A stretch of 64,000 nt of DNA from Cacajao melanocephalus. Taxonomy: Eukaryota > Chordata > Mammalia > Primates > Pitheciidae. Position 1 is the stretch's first letter. Each line of letters opens with the position of its first letter. Both the position numbers and the translations under genes were made by a program. The notes under the pieces are model-generated. The model saw nothing but the letters and a program-made list of their open reading frames with translations. It was not told where the DNA came from and made no database searches. This document shows positions 25,236 to 39,539 of the stretch, piece after piece. The DNA lies in contig CAUYLG010027055.1 in assembly GCA_963573385.1 (NCBI GenBank), positions 62,001 through 126,000 on the forward strand, read 5' to 3'.

Positions 25236-26578
25236 TTTTTTTTTTTAATTTGTGGTTACATAGTAGGTGCACATATTTATGGGGTTTATGAGACATTTTG
25301 ATACAGGCATACAATGTGTAATAATCACATCAGGTTAAATGAGTTATTCATTCCCTCTATCATTTATCCTCTGTGTTACAAACAATCTAATTAGACTCTG
25401 TATTTTGAAATGCAAATTTAAATTATTATTAACTGTAGTCATCTGTTGTGCTGTGAAATACTAGACCTTATTCATTCTAACTAACTGTATTTTTGTACCA
25501 TTAACCATTCCCACTTCTCCCCCACCTCACTACACTTCCCAGCCTCTAGTAACCATTATTCTACTATCTCCATTGTTTCAATTTTTAGATCCCACAAGTT
25601 AGTGAGAACATGTGAAATTTGTTTGTCCATGCCTGGTTTATTTCACTTAATATAATGACTTCTGGTTCCATCCATGTTGTTGCAAATGACAGGATCTACT
25701 TCTTTTTTGTGGTAAATAGTACTCTAGAATGTATATGTACCACATTTTCTTTATCCATTTGTCTGTTGATGGATGTTTTAGGTTGCTTTCAAATCATGAC
25801 TACTGTAATTAGTGGTGCAATAAATATGTGCATGCAGACATCACTTTAATATACTGATATGTTTTCTTTTGGGTATATACCTACCAATAGGATTTCCCTA
25901 GTGGTTGTATTAATTTACATTCCCAACAAATGTGTTCAAGAGTTCTCTTTCCTTCACATAATTTCCAGCATTCATTTCTGCCTGTTTTTTGATTAAAGAA
26001 AAGTTGTTTAAATTTGAGTGAGATGATTATCTCATTGTAGTTTTGATTTCCATTTCTCTGATGGCCTATGATATACCCATTTCATATACTTGTTTGCCAT
26101 TTGTATGTCTTCTTTTGAGAAATGTCTATTCAGAACTTTTGCCCATGTTTTGAATGGATTACTTTTTTTCCTTTGTGTTGTTTGAGCTCCTTATATTTTC
26201 TGGTTATTAATCCCTTGCTGTTGGATGGATAGTTTGCAAGTATATTGTCTCCCTTTCTGTGGGTTGTTTCTACACTTTGTTTATTCCCTTTGCTGTAAAG
26301 AAGCATTTTAACTTGATGTTATCCCATTTGTCCTTTTTTGCCTTAGTTGCCTGTGTTTCTGGGGTATTACTCAAGGAGTGATGTTTCCAATTAAAAATGT
26401 AATTCCTACCCACTTTACTGCCTCTTTAGTACTATGAAGTTAAAACCAGGTGCTTTGATTGGTTATCTGATTTTTAGTTCTTATAAAGGTGTTTTTTGTG
26501 TAGATGGTTGTCAAATTTGGTGTTCCTGTGGGGAAGAAGATTGGTTCAGGCTGCTTTTGGTATCTTGCTCTACCCCTA
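25236..26578 (-). mobile_element. Internally deleted L1 (L1PB/L1MA-type)
   Basis: The left end is an antisense L1 3' UTR ('ttttgatacaggcatacaatgtg' like), followed by antisense ORF2 3' sequence to about 26,375. Without ORF2 5', ORF1 or the inner 5' UTR, it then jumps to about 160 bp (26,418-26,578) homologous to the extreme 5' end of the L1 at 57,882-58,026. So both termini are present and about 4-5 kb is missing. The element is non-functional. Confidence 0.75.
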
Positions 26579-26599
26579 ATACTGTTTTCATTTCTCTTG

Positions 26600-27010
26600 T
26601 ATAAAATACAAAGAAGGTAATGGTTACAATATATGACTTGCATATGTTTAAAAATATTTAAGAATCCTACAATTTATTTTCCAAAGGTGTTGCATTGTTT
26701 GCATTCCTTTTAGAAGTAGGTGAAATTTCTAGCTGTTCCCCATTCTTAACAATTGGTAGAGTTGGTCTTTTTAATATTAACCATTCTAATAATGGCAGTA
26801 TATCTCATTTTTGTTTAAGTTTGCATGACAAATTATGTCAAACATGTTCTATGCAATTGTCGTTCTAAGTTCTTTTTTGAAGTGTCAGTTTAATTATTTT
26901 GCCCATTTTTATAGGTTTTTTCATTTTCTTATTGCATTTTGATTTTTAAATAAAATCAAGATATGTCTTTTATTTGATATCTGAATTTCAAATATTTTCC
27001 TTCATTTTTC
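26600..27010 (-). mobile_element. L1M 3' portion, right half (antisense)
   Basis: Continues the old L1M interrupted at 25,236. 'ttttccaaaggtgttgcattgtttgcattcc' like and 'ttttgcccatttttata' like stretches follow the ORF2 order after the left half. Confidence 0.6.
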
Positions 27011-28640
27011 TGTCTAAACTTGTTTTTAAAATATCCTTAGAATAACTGAAATTCTTGATTTTGAAGAAGTTAAAATTATTATTTTTTTCCATTTTGTAGC
27101 ATGTTGATTCCTTGATATTTGTGAATTTTCTAATTATTCTGGAGTTTTGTTATGGGACATTGTTAATTTACATGAAAATTGTTTAATACTGTTGAGACTT
27201 GTTTTCATTAGTTTGGAACAGAGCAGCTATTAGTCTAAGGCAAGCTTTCTCTCACTATTGAACCAATATTTTCCTGAATACTCTACCTGAGCCTTGTGAA
27301 TTACAAGATTTTCCTTTCTGGCTGAAAGAAATAGGAACTATCCCTAGAATTCTATGGGTGCTAGTGGTTGCTGACCTGAAACCTTTGTTTTCCATTGTTG
27401 TAGATGGTTTCTCACATTTTTATGCCCTGATGAAGACTCAGTGGAAGCAGCTAAAGACTCAACTGGGACTTTTTACATGTGTTTAGTTTTTCTCTCTATC
27501 TCTTGTCTCTATCTCTCTACCAGCTCTTGTCTCTCCAGTACTCTGCTCTATGAACTCTAGCTCTCTAGTCCTCTCCTCTTACTCAGCCTTTTTTCCATCA
27601 AATCTTTTTTCAACATTGGACTCCACATGGGTTTTGCTACTTAGCACTGAAGCTTGGAATATATCCCCAGGCATTTAATAAGAAAGCAATAGAATATTCC
27701 TCATCTGTTTCTCCTTTTTAAAAATAAGTTTGTGGCTCTTAGTATCCAATATCCAAAAACCATAGTTCTATGTGTTTTATTTATTTTATTCAATTGTTCT
27801 ATGGAGACGATAAATCCAGTCCTTGTTACCCCACTTTGGCCAGAAACATAAATGTGCTCTTTTCCTTCTTCTTTGACTCTTTCTCTCAGCTTGGCAGTTT
27901 GTACCTTTATTCTATCTAAAACTATTGGTATACCTCCCATGCTTTCAAAGGTTAAGAATCTACTAAATGTTTTTCAATGCTGCAACAGGAGGTTTCCACT
28001 TTCTAGTCTGTATGTTACCTTGCTTTCCACCACCCACCTACTAAACTGATACCATCTATTACAGAATATTTTAGGTTAGCACATTACTTCTTGTACAAAT
28101 TTCTGTATTAATGAAAATGAGCACTTCAGTAAAAATTATATAAAGTCTGATTTAATATTACAAAGTGGCTATTTCTTTTTGGCATGTGCTTTTGTGAAGT
28201 GATTTAGAGATTCATACTTCTTCAATTATCTGGCTCTGCTATGTTCAGCACATGATTTCTTTCCAGGTCTCATCATTCCAGGTAGCTGAAATAGAAAAAT
28301 AGATCAGCAGAGCATACATGGCAGGCTTATAAGTATTCAACTTGAACATATAATATATTGTTTCTTCTCAAAATTTATTCTCTTGAACTTGTAACATATA
28401 TAAATGTAAAATTGTCTGGGAATTATTACTTTTGTCTATATTTGTGTGAATACTTTTCACACAAATATAGACAAAAATAGTAATTTTGATAAATTTAAGT
28501 TTCTGATCTGAAAGCTAGTTTTGTATTTGTATCATATGTATTTTATTTTTAAGATTATTTTCCAGCTTCCTTTTCCAAAACTAAGATTTTTTCATCATAT
28601 TTATCCTGCAAATGAGATTGTATTTTCTAAGCATTCTAGT
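27011..28640. other. Possible ancient LINE remnants, otherwise unrecognised
   Basis: 27,100-27,640 has a T/CT-rich stretch resembling an old LINE flank ('ctaattattctggagttttgttatgggaca' like), but the match is weak. CT-rich 'ctctctatctcttgtctctatctctc' type repeats occur at 27,490-27,530. No gene-like frame is seen. Confidence 0.35.
28430..28476. repeat. 21-bp perfect inverted repeat (hairpin)
   Basis: Arms at 28430-28450 and 28456-28476 are exact reverse complements across a 5-nt loop (TACTT). Imperfect complementarity continues outward for about another 8 bp on each side. It is not part of a recognised repeat. Confidence 0.95.
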
Positions 28641-28644
28641 ATAT

Positions 28645-29265
28645 AAGTGTATTGGCTAGGATTCTACAGAGAAGTACAAAATATAGGAGTTAGGTAGACA
28701 GATAGGTCTAGATAGATAGGTAGATAGATAGACAGACAGACAGACGGATAGATATTTAGTATAAGGAATTGACTCACACAATTATGAAGGCTGATAAATC
28801 CCAAGAACTCCAGTTGGTCAGCTAGAGATCAGGAGAATCAATGGTGTAATTTCAGTCTGAAGGTCTGAGAACCAGGAGTGCTGATAGCTCACAGCCAAAC
28901 TGAAGGTGAATTAAAAATGAATTAAAAATACAAAAAAATAGATAACATTTTTTTGGTCAAGAGCCAGGAATAGTTGATCTTTCAGTTCAAATGTAGAGGC
29001 AGTAAAAAACTGATGTTCCAGCTCAAAGGCAGTTAGGCAGGAGTAGTTCCCTCTTACTCAGCCTTTTTATACTGCTTGAATAAGACCCATCCACATCAGG
29101 AAAGACGACCTGTTTTCCTCAGTCTGCTAAATCAAATATTGCTTTTATTCAGAAGCACTCTCACAAAAATACCAAGCATAATGTTGGTCCAAATATCTGG
29201 GAAACTCATGGCCCCAGTCAAATTGACACATAATGTTAATTATCACAATATGTATTATTCCATTA
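28645..29265 (-). mobile_element. Dispersed old repeat with internal tetranucleotide tract
   Basis: The order 'tattggctaggattctacagagaa', a microsatellite, 'aaggaattgactcacacaatta', 'gaggctgataaatccc', 'gacccatccacat', 'ccaaatatctgggaaac' and 'agtcaaattgacacataa' matches a common interspersed mammalian repeat. I recognise it from many loci but cannot name it firmly (probably LTR-derived). Orientation is uncertain. Confidence 0.5.
28692..28754. repeat. (TAGA)n/(CAGA)n tetranucleotide microsatellite
   Basis: About 60 bp of GATA/GACA-type repeats with interruptions lie inside the dispersed repeat. It is likely length-polymorphic. Confidence 0.9.
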
Positions 29266-32200
29266 TGGATATGCCCTAAGGTAGCATTACATATTCATTA
29301 GTAAAATCAAGTAGAACAATCTCCCAGTGAAGTTATACGCATTTACTTTTGTTAAGAAAATTATAAAGTTAAATGTGAAGCTAAAGCAGTGATTGATGTG
29401 CCACAAAGCATGTACTATGAATCAATATTTTAAAAATATTTTGGCTCAAATTATTGCCAATATTATTATAAATATGTGTAACGTAAATTTGTCTAAGCAC
29501 ATGACTTTTTTTTCTTTAAAACTGTCACTTGCAAGAGTAAGAGTCTTGGAAGAGTCTCTCAGGAAACAAATCTCACAAAAAAATAGCAAATTATTTATGT
29601 CACAACTGTCATGATTCATAAATTCAAGTATTCTCTACTGTATTTCCTGCCCCATTTAAAGAAAAACAGCCATGTAAAATGATTTCTCTGATCCTCTGAC
29701 TATATTTAGCTCTGTGTGAGTAGTAGAGGGTGAGGGAGGGGAAAATAAGCTATTGTTTTGTAATTCTACATTCACATTAAACTGAAAATCTGCAACTAAG
29801 AGACCTAAAATAGATTGAGTAAAGCAATAAATAAGCTTTGGAAGTTCCTTTCAAAGGATTCAAAACATAACTTGCCTAAGAAAAAAATCATAAACATACA
29901 TTCCTTCAGGGAAAAAATACAATATATTATTGTATATAAAGCATATCAATGAAAATATTACTTATACCTACTGTTCCTGTGGACAAAACATTTGAGTTAA
30001 AAACAAAATCAATTAACATTAAAATAATGTTATCTTTTTTTTGTATTTTTAATTCATTTGATCCATCATTCTGTAACCAGAATACATGACAAGTAAAAGA
30101 GTGACCAGAGAGGAAAAACCAGGTAGAAATGTAAGACCATAAACAATCTTTCTCAAAAATATGTCATAATCTTAGTAGGAGTATAAAGAAGAAAGGATTC
30201 AAAACATCAACTACAATGTTCATGAACAACAATTTTTTACTGGTAGTATAGGGATATGTAAAAATGTTGAATATGGTGATATTGTTTAGGACTATTTCTT
30301 TATATTTTTTAATAAATAAAATTAGCTTTTTCTTTTGTTGCCAAATCACATGCAAATGCCAGTGAAGATTTTCATCATATTTGGAATACAATTTACAATG
30401 GTTTCATTTAAAATACAGTTCCAATGACATAAATAAAATTCACTTGGGAAGAGACAGAGGAAATCTCCTTTAAGTAATAGGCAGCTTCTCCAAATCAGTT
30501 GAAACTGTGTTACTTCTGAGGATGTCAAATGTGGGTTAGAAAATGTGTGTTATACACATTTTGTATTCCAGAGATAGAGAAATCAAATACATTTTCAATT
30601 TGCACAAAAAATGACAGTCATAATGGTAGAAACCATAAAGGCCAGGCATTGTTTTCTAACTGAGCATCTTCTCCTTTAGAAAATTCCATGCAGGGCATTC
30701 AAGACTGAGGGGCATCAGGAATTGATTGACCTAGTGATAGATGAAGGTTGTTTAGAGCAGGAAGGCCAGGTACTCAAATGCCCTAGCCCCAGTAAGTATA
30801 TCAATCAACTCAATTACCCTAGTCTCATTTTGTGTTTCCCCTGAATTTCTGGGCTAGTATCTCTTCTTCTGGAAACACTACAGCTTTAATTTAGACTATA
30901 TTAGTATAGAAGAAAAAAGTCATCACAGATACATTTTCTTTATTCAAATAGAAAGAAAATGACAAAGGCCAAGAATTGGTGTTATCCAGATGTTAAGTAT
31001 TTTTCTAAGTAAAGTTTCTTCATAAAAAGTCGGAGGGATTTTTTAGCAGAACTGCATCCCTTGATACTTTTTAAATTCCTTACTCATTATACTCACATAT
31101 TAAAACCAGGGGACTGAGATTCCTAAACAATGGCATGTAAATTTAGAAATATTACTGGTTATATTTAACATTTTAATTCATGAAAATGACAAAATATTTT
31201 TAAATGTATGAATATCATTAAATTGATCATAAATCTGTTCCAAAGCTGTAAAATATTCATGTTAATTAATGAAAAGGTTAGTATTTTAATGCATATAATT
31301 AAAAAGGAACACTCCTTATGTCCAGAATTCAGTCTAAAATTCCATACCACTGAGATGCTTCTCTGTTTAAATTTCAAGAGTTTGCAAATTATAGTCAAGA
31401 AATATTTAGGCGTTGTATGAATACATAGAGAATAAGAAAGGAGAATTTCCTGTTCCTGATTTCTTTGAAGAACAAACACAACTTGTTGGAGTCATAATGA
31501 CATCTTTGTTCTCCCAAATAATTGAATTCTTTTGACAAATTACACATAAAGTATAACATTATTTTAATATGCTTTCAAATTGAGTAATTTGTCAAATTTT
31601 GGATGACACAATGCACTCCTTGTAAAATCTAGGCTTTAAAATATGTAGTTCAAAGTAATAGAAGATGATAGTATTTTTGGTGTATAAAAGAAAATAAAGT
31701 TTAAAACATTATAACAACATGGAACTTATGTCCATTGAGACAAGTTAGGCTTCCAACACAAAAAATAATAGGAAAAAGTAACAAGAAAACTTTGTGCTGT
31801 CTTTTCCTTTCTTTTTTATTTTATGTAAAGGATATGAAATATCAAACCATGAAGTCAATCATTTCTCAGGGTTTGTAGAGTTCACTATGAATGTGTAGTT
31901 TTATACACCTTTTAATATTCCTATTATTTAGATTACATTATCAACTCAGAGAAGTAAGTACAATTTCTGTTCAATTCCTTTAGAGAGCTACAGACAAAAC
32001 ATCCTATAATATGGATACTTAGTCCATAGTATTTGATAAGGAAGATAATGTTCCAATTTAAGATAGAAATAATGCATTCCATTCAGGATTTCTATTTGCT
32101 TTCATTCTTAATAAAAGGCAGTATTCTCTCATACACTTTATGTGCATGTACTTAATATACAGAGAGATTGTCATATTCTGAGTGATAAGACAGAAAATTG

Positions 32201-34334
32201 AAATTATCTGCATAGGATACAGAATGTTATCAGTTAGAAAAATCACTGCCGAGCTGCACTGCGCTCCATATGCTATATAGAGACACAAAGCATTTCTTTT
32301 CTTAGAAGCAGCCAAAACTGCCACAGAATTAAAGCAAGAAAATACGATTTCATTCAGGTACCTTAGAAGGTTCTCTTTCTGCACGTTAGCAGCTTCTGTA
32401 GCTAAGAAAGAAGTGAAAGAAAATATAGCATCCTTCAGATTACATTGAAGTAAAAAAATAAAATGTTTCCAAGTTGAATTTAGGTATGTCCAATTTTTAG
32501 GTGGTTACATTTCCTGGATCTTTTCATGGCAAGCTAAATCAAGATCATAAGAAAATTGGAGTAGATCTTAAAGAATAGTTATATAATTTTGTCCTTAGAT
32601 TATTATCTATGGTCAAAACTTGAATGATACACCATGCAGCATAGGCAAAGGAAATAGACTCTTGTACCAATTATTCAGTATTACATGGATCATTGGAATA
32701 ATTTCGTTTAGATGGATTTGAATGCTTCAGTATTTTCACAGAGAACATTCTGAAAGTGTTTGTACTTCAATTTTTTAGATAAAGTATGTCAACAGTTTTA
32801 CATATTTTTCTTTGATACATAAAATTATAAAGATTTAGCAGATAATTACTAGGTTAATATTTTCTAAGTAAAAAGTTTATAGATGTTTGAATGCCATTTC
32901 AAATGAAGTGAAATTTGCTTTTGTGTTTGAAAAGTGTAAGTTAATTTTAATTCAAAATATATGTGTTCAAAATTCGTAGATAATAAATTATTGATGTACT
33001 TTTTATTGCACACAAATGGCAACTACTTAAAAATGATAGCACTCTACAAAAGCCTAATAGTTGTTCTTTTATGTCAGATTTAATTAGCAGACTTTCAACT
33101 CAGTGATATATAGCCACCAAATCTGTTTTTTCGCTGAAGCTCCATGGGCCTCCTGGGTTCTACAGATGCACAGATTGATCTGGAGCCTTCAGGGAGAACT
33201 GTATAACAGATTTCCTCATTTCTGATTAAAGAATACTATGAAAACTATTGAAGTTTATTTCTTTTGACCTCATTGTTGCATTGATAATATTCTTGATATA
33301 AACTCTAAAGCATTATACCTAAAAGAGTTATTGAAATTACTCAAATAATAGGCAGAATCTTGCTTGAAAGTGGGGCCGATAGCCCCAAAACCGAAGAGAG
33401 AGAGAAACAAATTTATTACTTATGTTTTTCTCACTTTCTTACTATTCATGGGAAGGTAGAAGTTAATGACAGCTACTGATATCTATTTTTTGCTAGTAAA
33501 ATAACATTAAGTCTATAAAGAAAAGTAACTGAATAAACTAGAGAAAAAACTGTTTATTTGAATATTTTATTACATAATAGTATATGTATTAAAATATACT
33601 TATGTAACAAAGGCTATTACATATACACAAATATATATTCACTGTGAAAAAAGGACTAAAATTTAATTTGCATTGTCACATTTTCATTGAAAATACCTAT
33701 ATGACTCTTTTCTATCTATTTATCCTGTCTGACCTTCTATTCCTTAAATTTTGGTTGAACTTTGTGATGTCTAACAGTGAAAAATATGGCCCATATGGCT
33801 CTATAAAAAAAGCCTTATAGATGTGGCTTTCAAGGTCAAGTCTTATTTTTTTTATTTAGTTGTTAGTTTTAGTTTTTAGTTTATTTTTAAAAGAAAAGGT
33901 TCAAGGGACCCACTAAATTACAATGTACTGAACTTCTTACACTTTACTGCAAGTGAATAGGAGATATTCTGTGCTACATAAGTGAGGGAAAGAGATGCAG
34001 AGCACAGAAGCTGAGGTTAGGGATGGGAGTGGTGAAAGGCAAAGTAATTTTTCCTATTTATACTGCTTTGGCTCAGACTGCCTGGAATTATAAGCAATAT
34101 CATGTTGTATATAAATTAACATTGCAGATAAAATGTATGTTAAAGGTCTAAAATGACCAAATAATCAGACTAATTTATCCTGGAACCAAGCCAGAATTAA
34201 TAAAAACTTTTATGATTACTTTACATTTTTCTTAGAACATGTTTTTGAGAATTAAAATTTCTCATGAATTACAGTTCAATTTGGATATTTTAAGAGTGCT
34301 TTTAAAAAAACAATTAGCACAGAAAGGATTTTAG
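29266..34334. other. AT-rich intergenic DNA, no gene seen
   Basis: About 5 kb without recognised repeats or genes. Frames at 31165-31479 (104 codons, minus) and 32058-32384 (108 codons, minus) show no domain, and their composition follows the local AT bias. A short GC-richer stretch at 30,690-30,790 is unexplained. Confidence 0.45.
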
Positions 34335-34658
34335 TGACCAGTTGCAGTGCCTTATCCCTGTAATCCCAGCACTTTGGGAGGCCAAGGCAGGAGGATTGCT
34401 TTAGCCAGGAATTGGAGACCAGCCTGGGCAACATAGTGAGATCCCCGTATCTATAACAAGTTAAAATAAAATTAGCTGTGCACGATGATATGTGTCTATA
34501 GCCCTAGCTACTCAGGAGGTAGAGGTGGGAGAATAGCTTGAGTACAGTAGTTTGAGGTTACAGTGAGCTACAATCTTCCCATTGCACTCCACCCTGGGTG
34601 ACAGAGTGAGTCTTTGTCTGTATTAAAAACAAAGAAAAAAAGAAGAAAAAAAAGAAAT
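34335..34658 (+). mobile_element. Alu element, old (AluJ-like)
   Basis: Both monomers are recognisable but carry many substitutions, including 'accagcctgggcaacatagtgagatcc', a marker of AluJ. It ends in a mixed A/G tail (34624-34658). The target-site duplication is no longer clear. Confidence 0.93.
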
Positions 34659-34799
34659 TACTTTTAAATAATTAAAGGGACATCCTAAGTTTGCCAGTAT
34701 TTGTTATTACTGTAAAGCACACTGTAGAAAACTACTGTTTTAGTCAAACTTGTTTATTCAAATAAATACAACATAGTTTTAAGTTGCTGTGATTCTTAC

Positions 34800-35105
34800 C
34801 ATATCATTCTCTCGCTTATACTGGCCCCTTGTTTTGCATGTCTCTTCTTTCCTTTTTAATTGAAACTTACTTTTTCTTCATAGCTCAAATCAGTTCCTAA
34901 TTTTCCTTTAATAGCTTATTAAACCCATGTTAGACTTTATTCTTCAAGTAACTACCTTGCTAGATTCAATTTTTTTGTATAGGACTTATTTTCACAATTA
35001 GATTGTAAAATACTGCAGACAATGTCTGTTTTAATACTTCCTCATTTATCGAGACCTAAAACAACTCATGATTCAGCATGTATTAATGTTTGCTCTAGAT
35101 AATAT
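34800..35105 (+). mobile_element. L2 LINE 3' end relic
   Basis: The order 'cttcatagctcaaatcag', 'tagattgtaaaatactgcagacaatgtctgt', then 'attcagcatgtattaatgtttgctc' follows the L2 3' end pattern (gene-free terminal part ending in the 'aataaatgtttgttgaa' like stretch). High divergence. Confidence 0.55.
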
Positions 35106-36240
35106 AAAGTTAGGATGAATCTTTGAATAAACTTAAATAACTGCTTTAATTTGTTGCTAGTTGTGCTTATTATGGAATTATTAGGTATATTTTGTGTGAG
35201 GGAAGAGAAGAAGGGAGATAAGATAGTTGTAAAACTATTTATGTTGATTAAAATTAAAATCTTTCATTGTTAATAGTTTTCTTCTCTTTTATGTGTATCA
35301 CTCTTTATGTGCATATGTAGGTAACATTTAGTTGCTTTACCTTTCCATTATTTTTTTCCTTTTGCCATCTCCATGTCTGTTGGAGTGGAAGAGAGCTTCC
35401 TGAAAATTGATTCTACTCTTCATCCAGATTCTTATATCACACCAGAAGTCTTTTTCAGGCAATGGCTTAATTTATAGATAGTTCTTTTTTTTTTTATAAG
35501 CAAAATAAATGCATTTTCTTTAAAATATATATAATCTATAAGAATGGTGAGAGTTACATGGTAAAGTGGAAGTAGAGTGGAGACAATGGGGAAGGGAGCA
35601 GAAAGTGGAAATGGAGAGCCCAACCCAGCAGTCCCAACTGTAGTCTTTTCAACTTTGCTTCAATGATCGTTCCACCCACCCTTCTCTGTCTGTGGACTCA
35701 GAGTCAAGAGTACCACCTGAGTTTTCTCAGAGAGGTGTCATATTTCAAATACTTTAAATTGTAACATGCACTGTTTTCTTCATATATTTAATTCCCTTTA
35801 TTCTTGCTAGAATATCTATGGTCAATTTGAATCTATGTTCCTGCTTTCTACTTTCCAATAGAATTATAGTTTCTTTCAAAGAAGTGTAGTTTTGCTAATT
35901 TCAAAAATAACAAGAAAGAGAGAGGGGACAGATGTGGATGTTCAGTCCACTGATGCAAGTAGAACACTAGTTCTTGTTCACACCCTGTTTGTAAGTGTGC
36001 CTGTATCAAAATGGTTAGATTTCTAGAAACAGAATGTGTAGCAGAGGTTGTGAACACATTTGCGACACACATTTGCAAGACACGGTTGTAACATGTAGTT
36101 ACAAGAGACAGAGAAACATTGCAACGAAAACAAAACAATAATAGACTTAATTTGTCATTTTTTATAATTGGAATTATCAGATAAAAAAAGTTGCTACTGT
36201 AATTACTAAATTTGTATAGTTTAATGTCTTTGGATAACAT
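35106..36240. other. AT-rich intergenic DNA, no gene seen
   Basis: No recognised repeats. The 138-codon minus frame at 35848-36264 has no domain and overlaps the start of an L1M, so it is taken as a chance frame. Confidence 0.45.
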
Positions 36241-36658
36241 TTTTCCAGTTTTATTGAGATACAATTGACAAAAATTTTATATATTTAAGACATACAACAT
36301 GATGTTTTGGTAGACAAATACTTTGTGAAATGAATATAGCAATAAAATATTAACATATCATCACTCACATAGCTATCTTTGTTTTCCCTTAGTGAAAACA
36401 TTTAAGATCGACTCTTAGCAAATTTTAAATATACAACACACTATTATTAACTATAACCAAATGCTTTTTATACATCTATTGAGATGACCACAGATTTTCA
36501 TATTTTATTCTGTTAATGTGGTATAACACATTTATTGATTTGCATATATTGAAACATCCTTGCATGCCTTGAATAAATCCAGCTTTATCATGGTATATAT
36601 CTCTACAATGGCCTATTGAATTTACCTTGTTAGTATTGTCTTAAAATTTTTTGTCTCT
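36241..36658 (-). mobile_element. L1M 3' end and ORF2 piece (antisense)
   Basis: The 3' UTR pattern ('ttattgagatacaattgaca', 'aaatatacaacacactattattaactata' like) runs to about 36,480. It then jumps to antisense mid-ORF2 sequence ('ttgatttgcatatattgaaacatcc' like), so the ORF2 end is deleted. The ORF2 sequence resumes at 37,249 after a younger L1 insertion. Confidence 0.65.
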
Positions 36659-37248
36659 GGTTGTTCCTTTCCATGTTTAGTGCTTCTTAAAATTCCATTT
36701 GACCCAGCAATCCCATTACTGGATATACCCAAAAGATTATAAATTGTTCTATTATAAGATACATGCACACGTATGTTCATTGCGGCGCTGTGTATAATAC
36801 AAAGACCTGGAACCAATGCAAATGCCCATCGATAGAGTGGACAAGGAAAATGTGGCACATATATACCATGGAATACTACGCAGCCATAAGGAATGATGAG
36901 TTCGTGTCCTTTGTAGGGACATGGATGAATCTGGAAACAATCATTCTCAACAAACTGACACAAGAACAGAAAATCAAACACCACATGTTCTCACTCATAG
37001 GCATGTGTTGAACAATGAGAACACATGGACACAGGGAGGGGGGCATCACACACTGGGGTCTGTTGGGGTGGTGCTAGGTGGGGACAGAGGGGTGTGGGGA
37101 GAAATGCCAGAGATAGGTGACGGGGTGATGGAGGCAACAAACCAGCTTGTCAAGTAGGTACCTGTGCAACAATCCTGCATGATCTGCACATGCACCCCAG
37201 ATCCTAAACCATAAAAAAAAATTTTTTTAAAAAGAAGTAAAAAAAAAT
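36659..37248 (+). mobile_element. L1PA 3' end insertion with short inverted 5' scrap
   Basis: From 36,689 the plus strand follows the sense ORF2 end and 3' UTR of a primate L1PA element to an A-rich tail at 37,212-37,248. The preceding 30 bp (36,659-36,688) read antisense and match the end of L1 ORF1, more than 3 kb upstream in the L1. It lies inside the antisense L1M and splits its ORF2. Frames of 82 and 120 codons here are L1-derived or antisense. Confidence 0.85.
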
Positions 37249-39360
<2,112 letters not shown>

Positions 39361-39539
39361 ATAATTCTTAGTCTCACCATGCAAAGACTATAAAAGCATG
39401 TTTGGGAGAGAAAACGAAGGATGTGGCCAAGTAACCATTTGATAAAGTGGTTATTAATATGGATACAAGTGTGGATATAAGTAATGATGTTACTCTTCAT
39501 CAAGATATTAAGAGAATTACCTTGAAAACATCTCTGAAA

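Noticed and set aside
35848..36264. 138-codon minus frame
   Set aside because: No motif, overlaps the start of an L1M 3' end, and has no exon context.
36622..36984. 120-codon minus frame
   Set aside because: Spans L1M and the antisense of the inserted L1PA, so it is not a gene.
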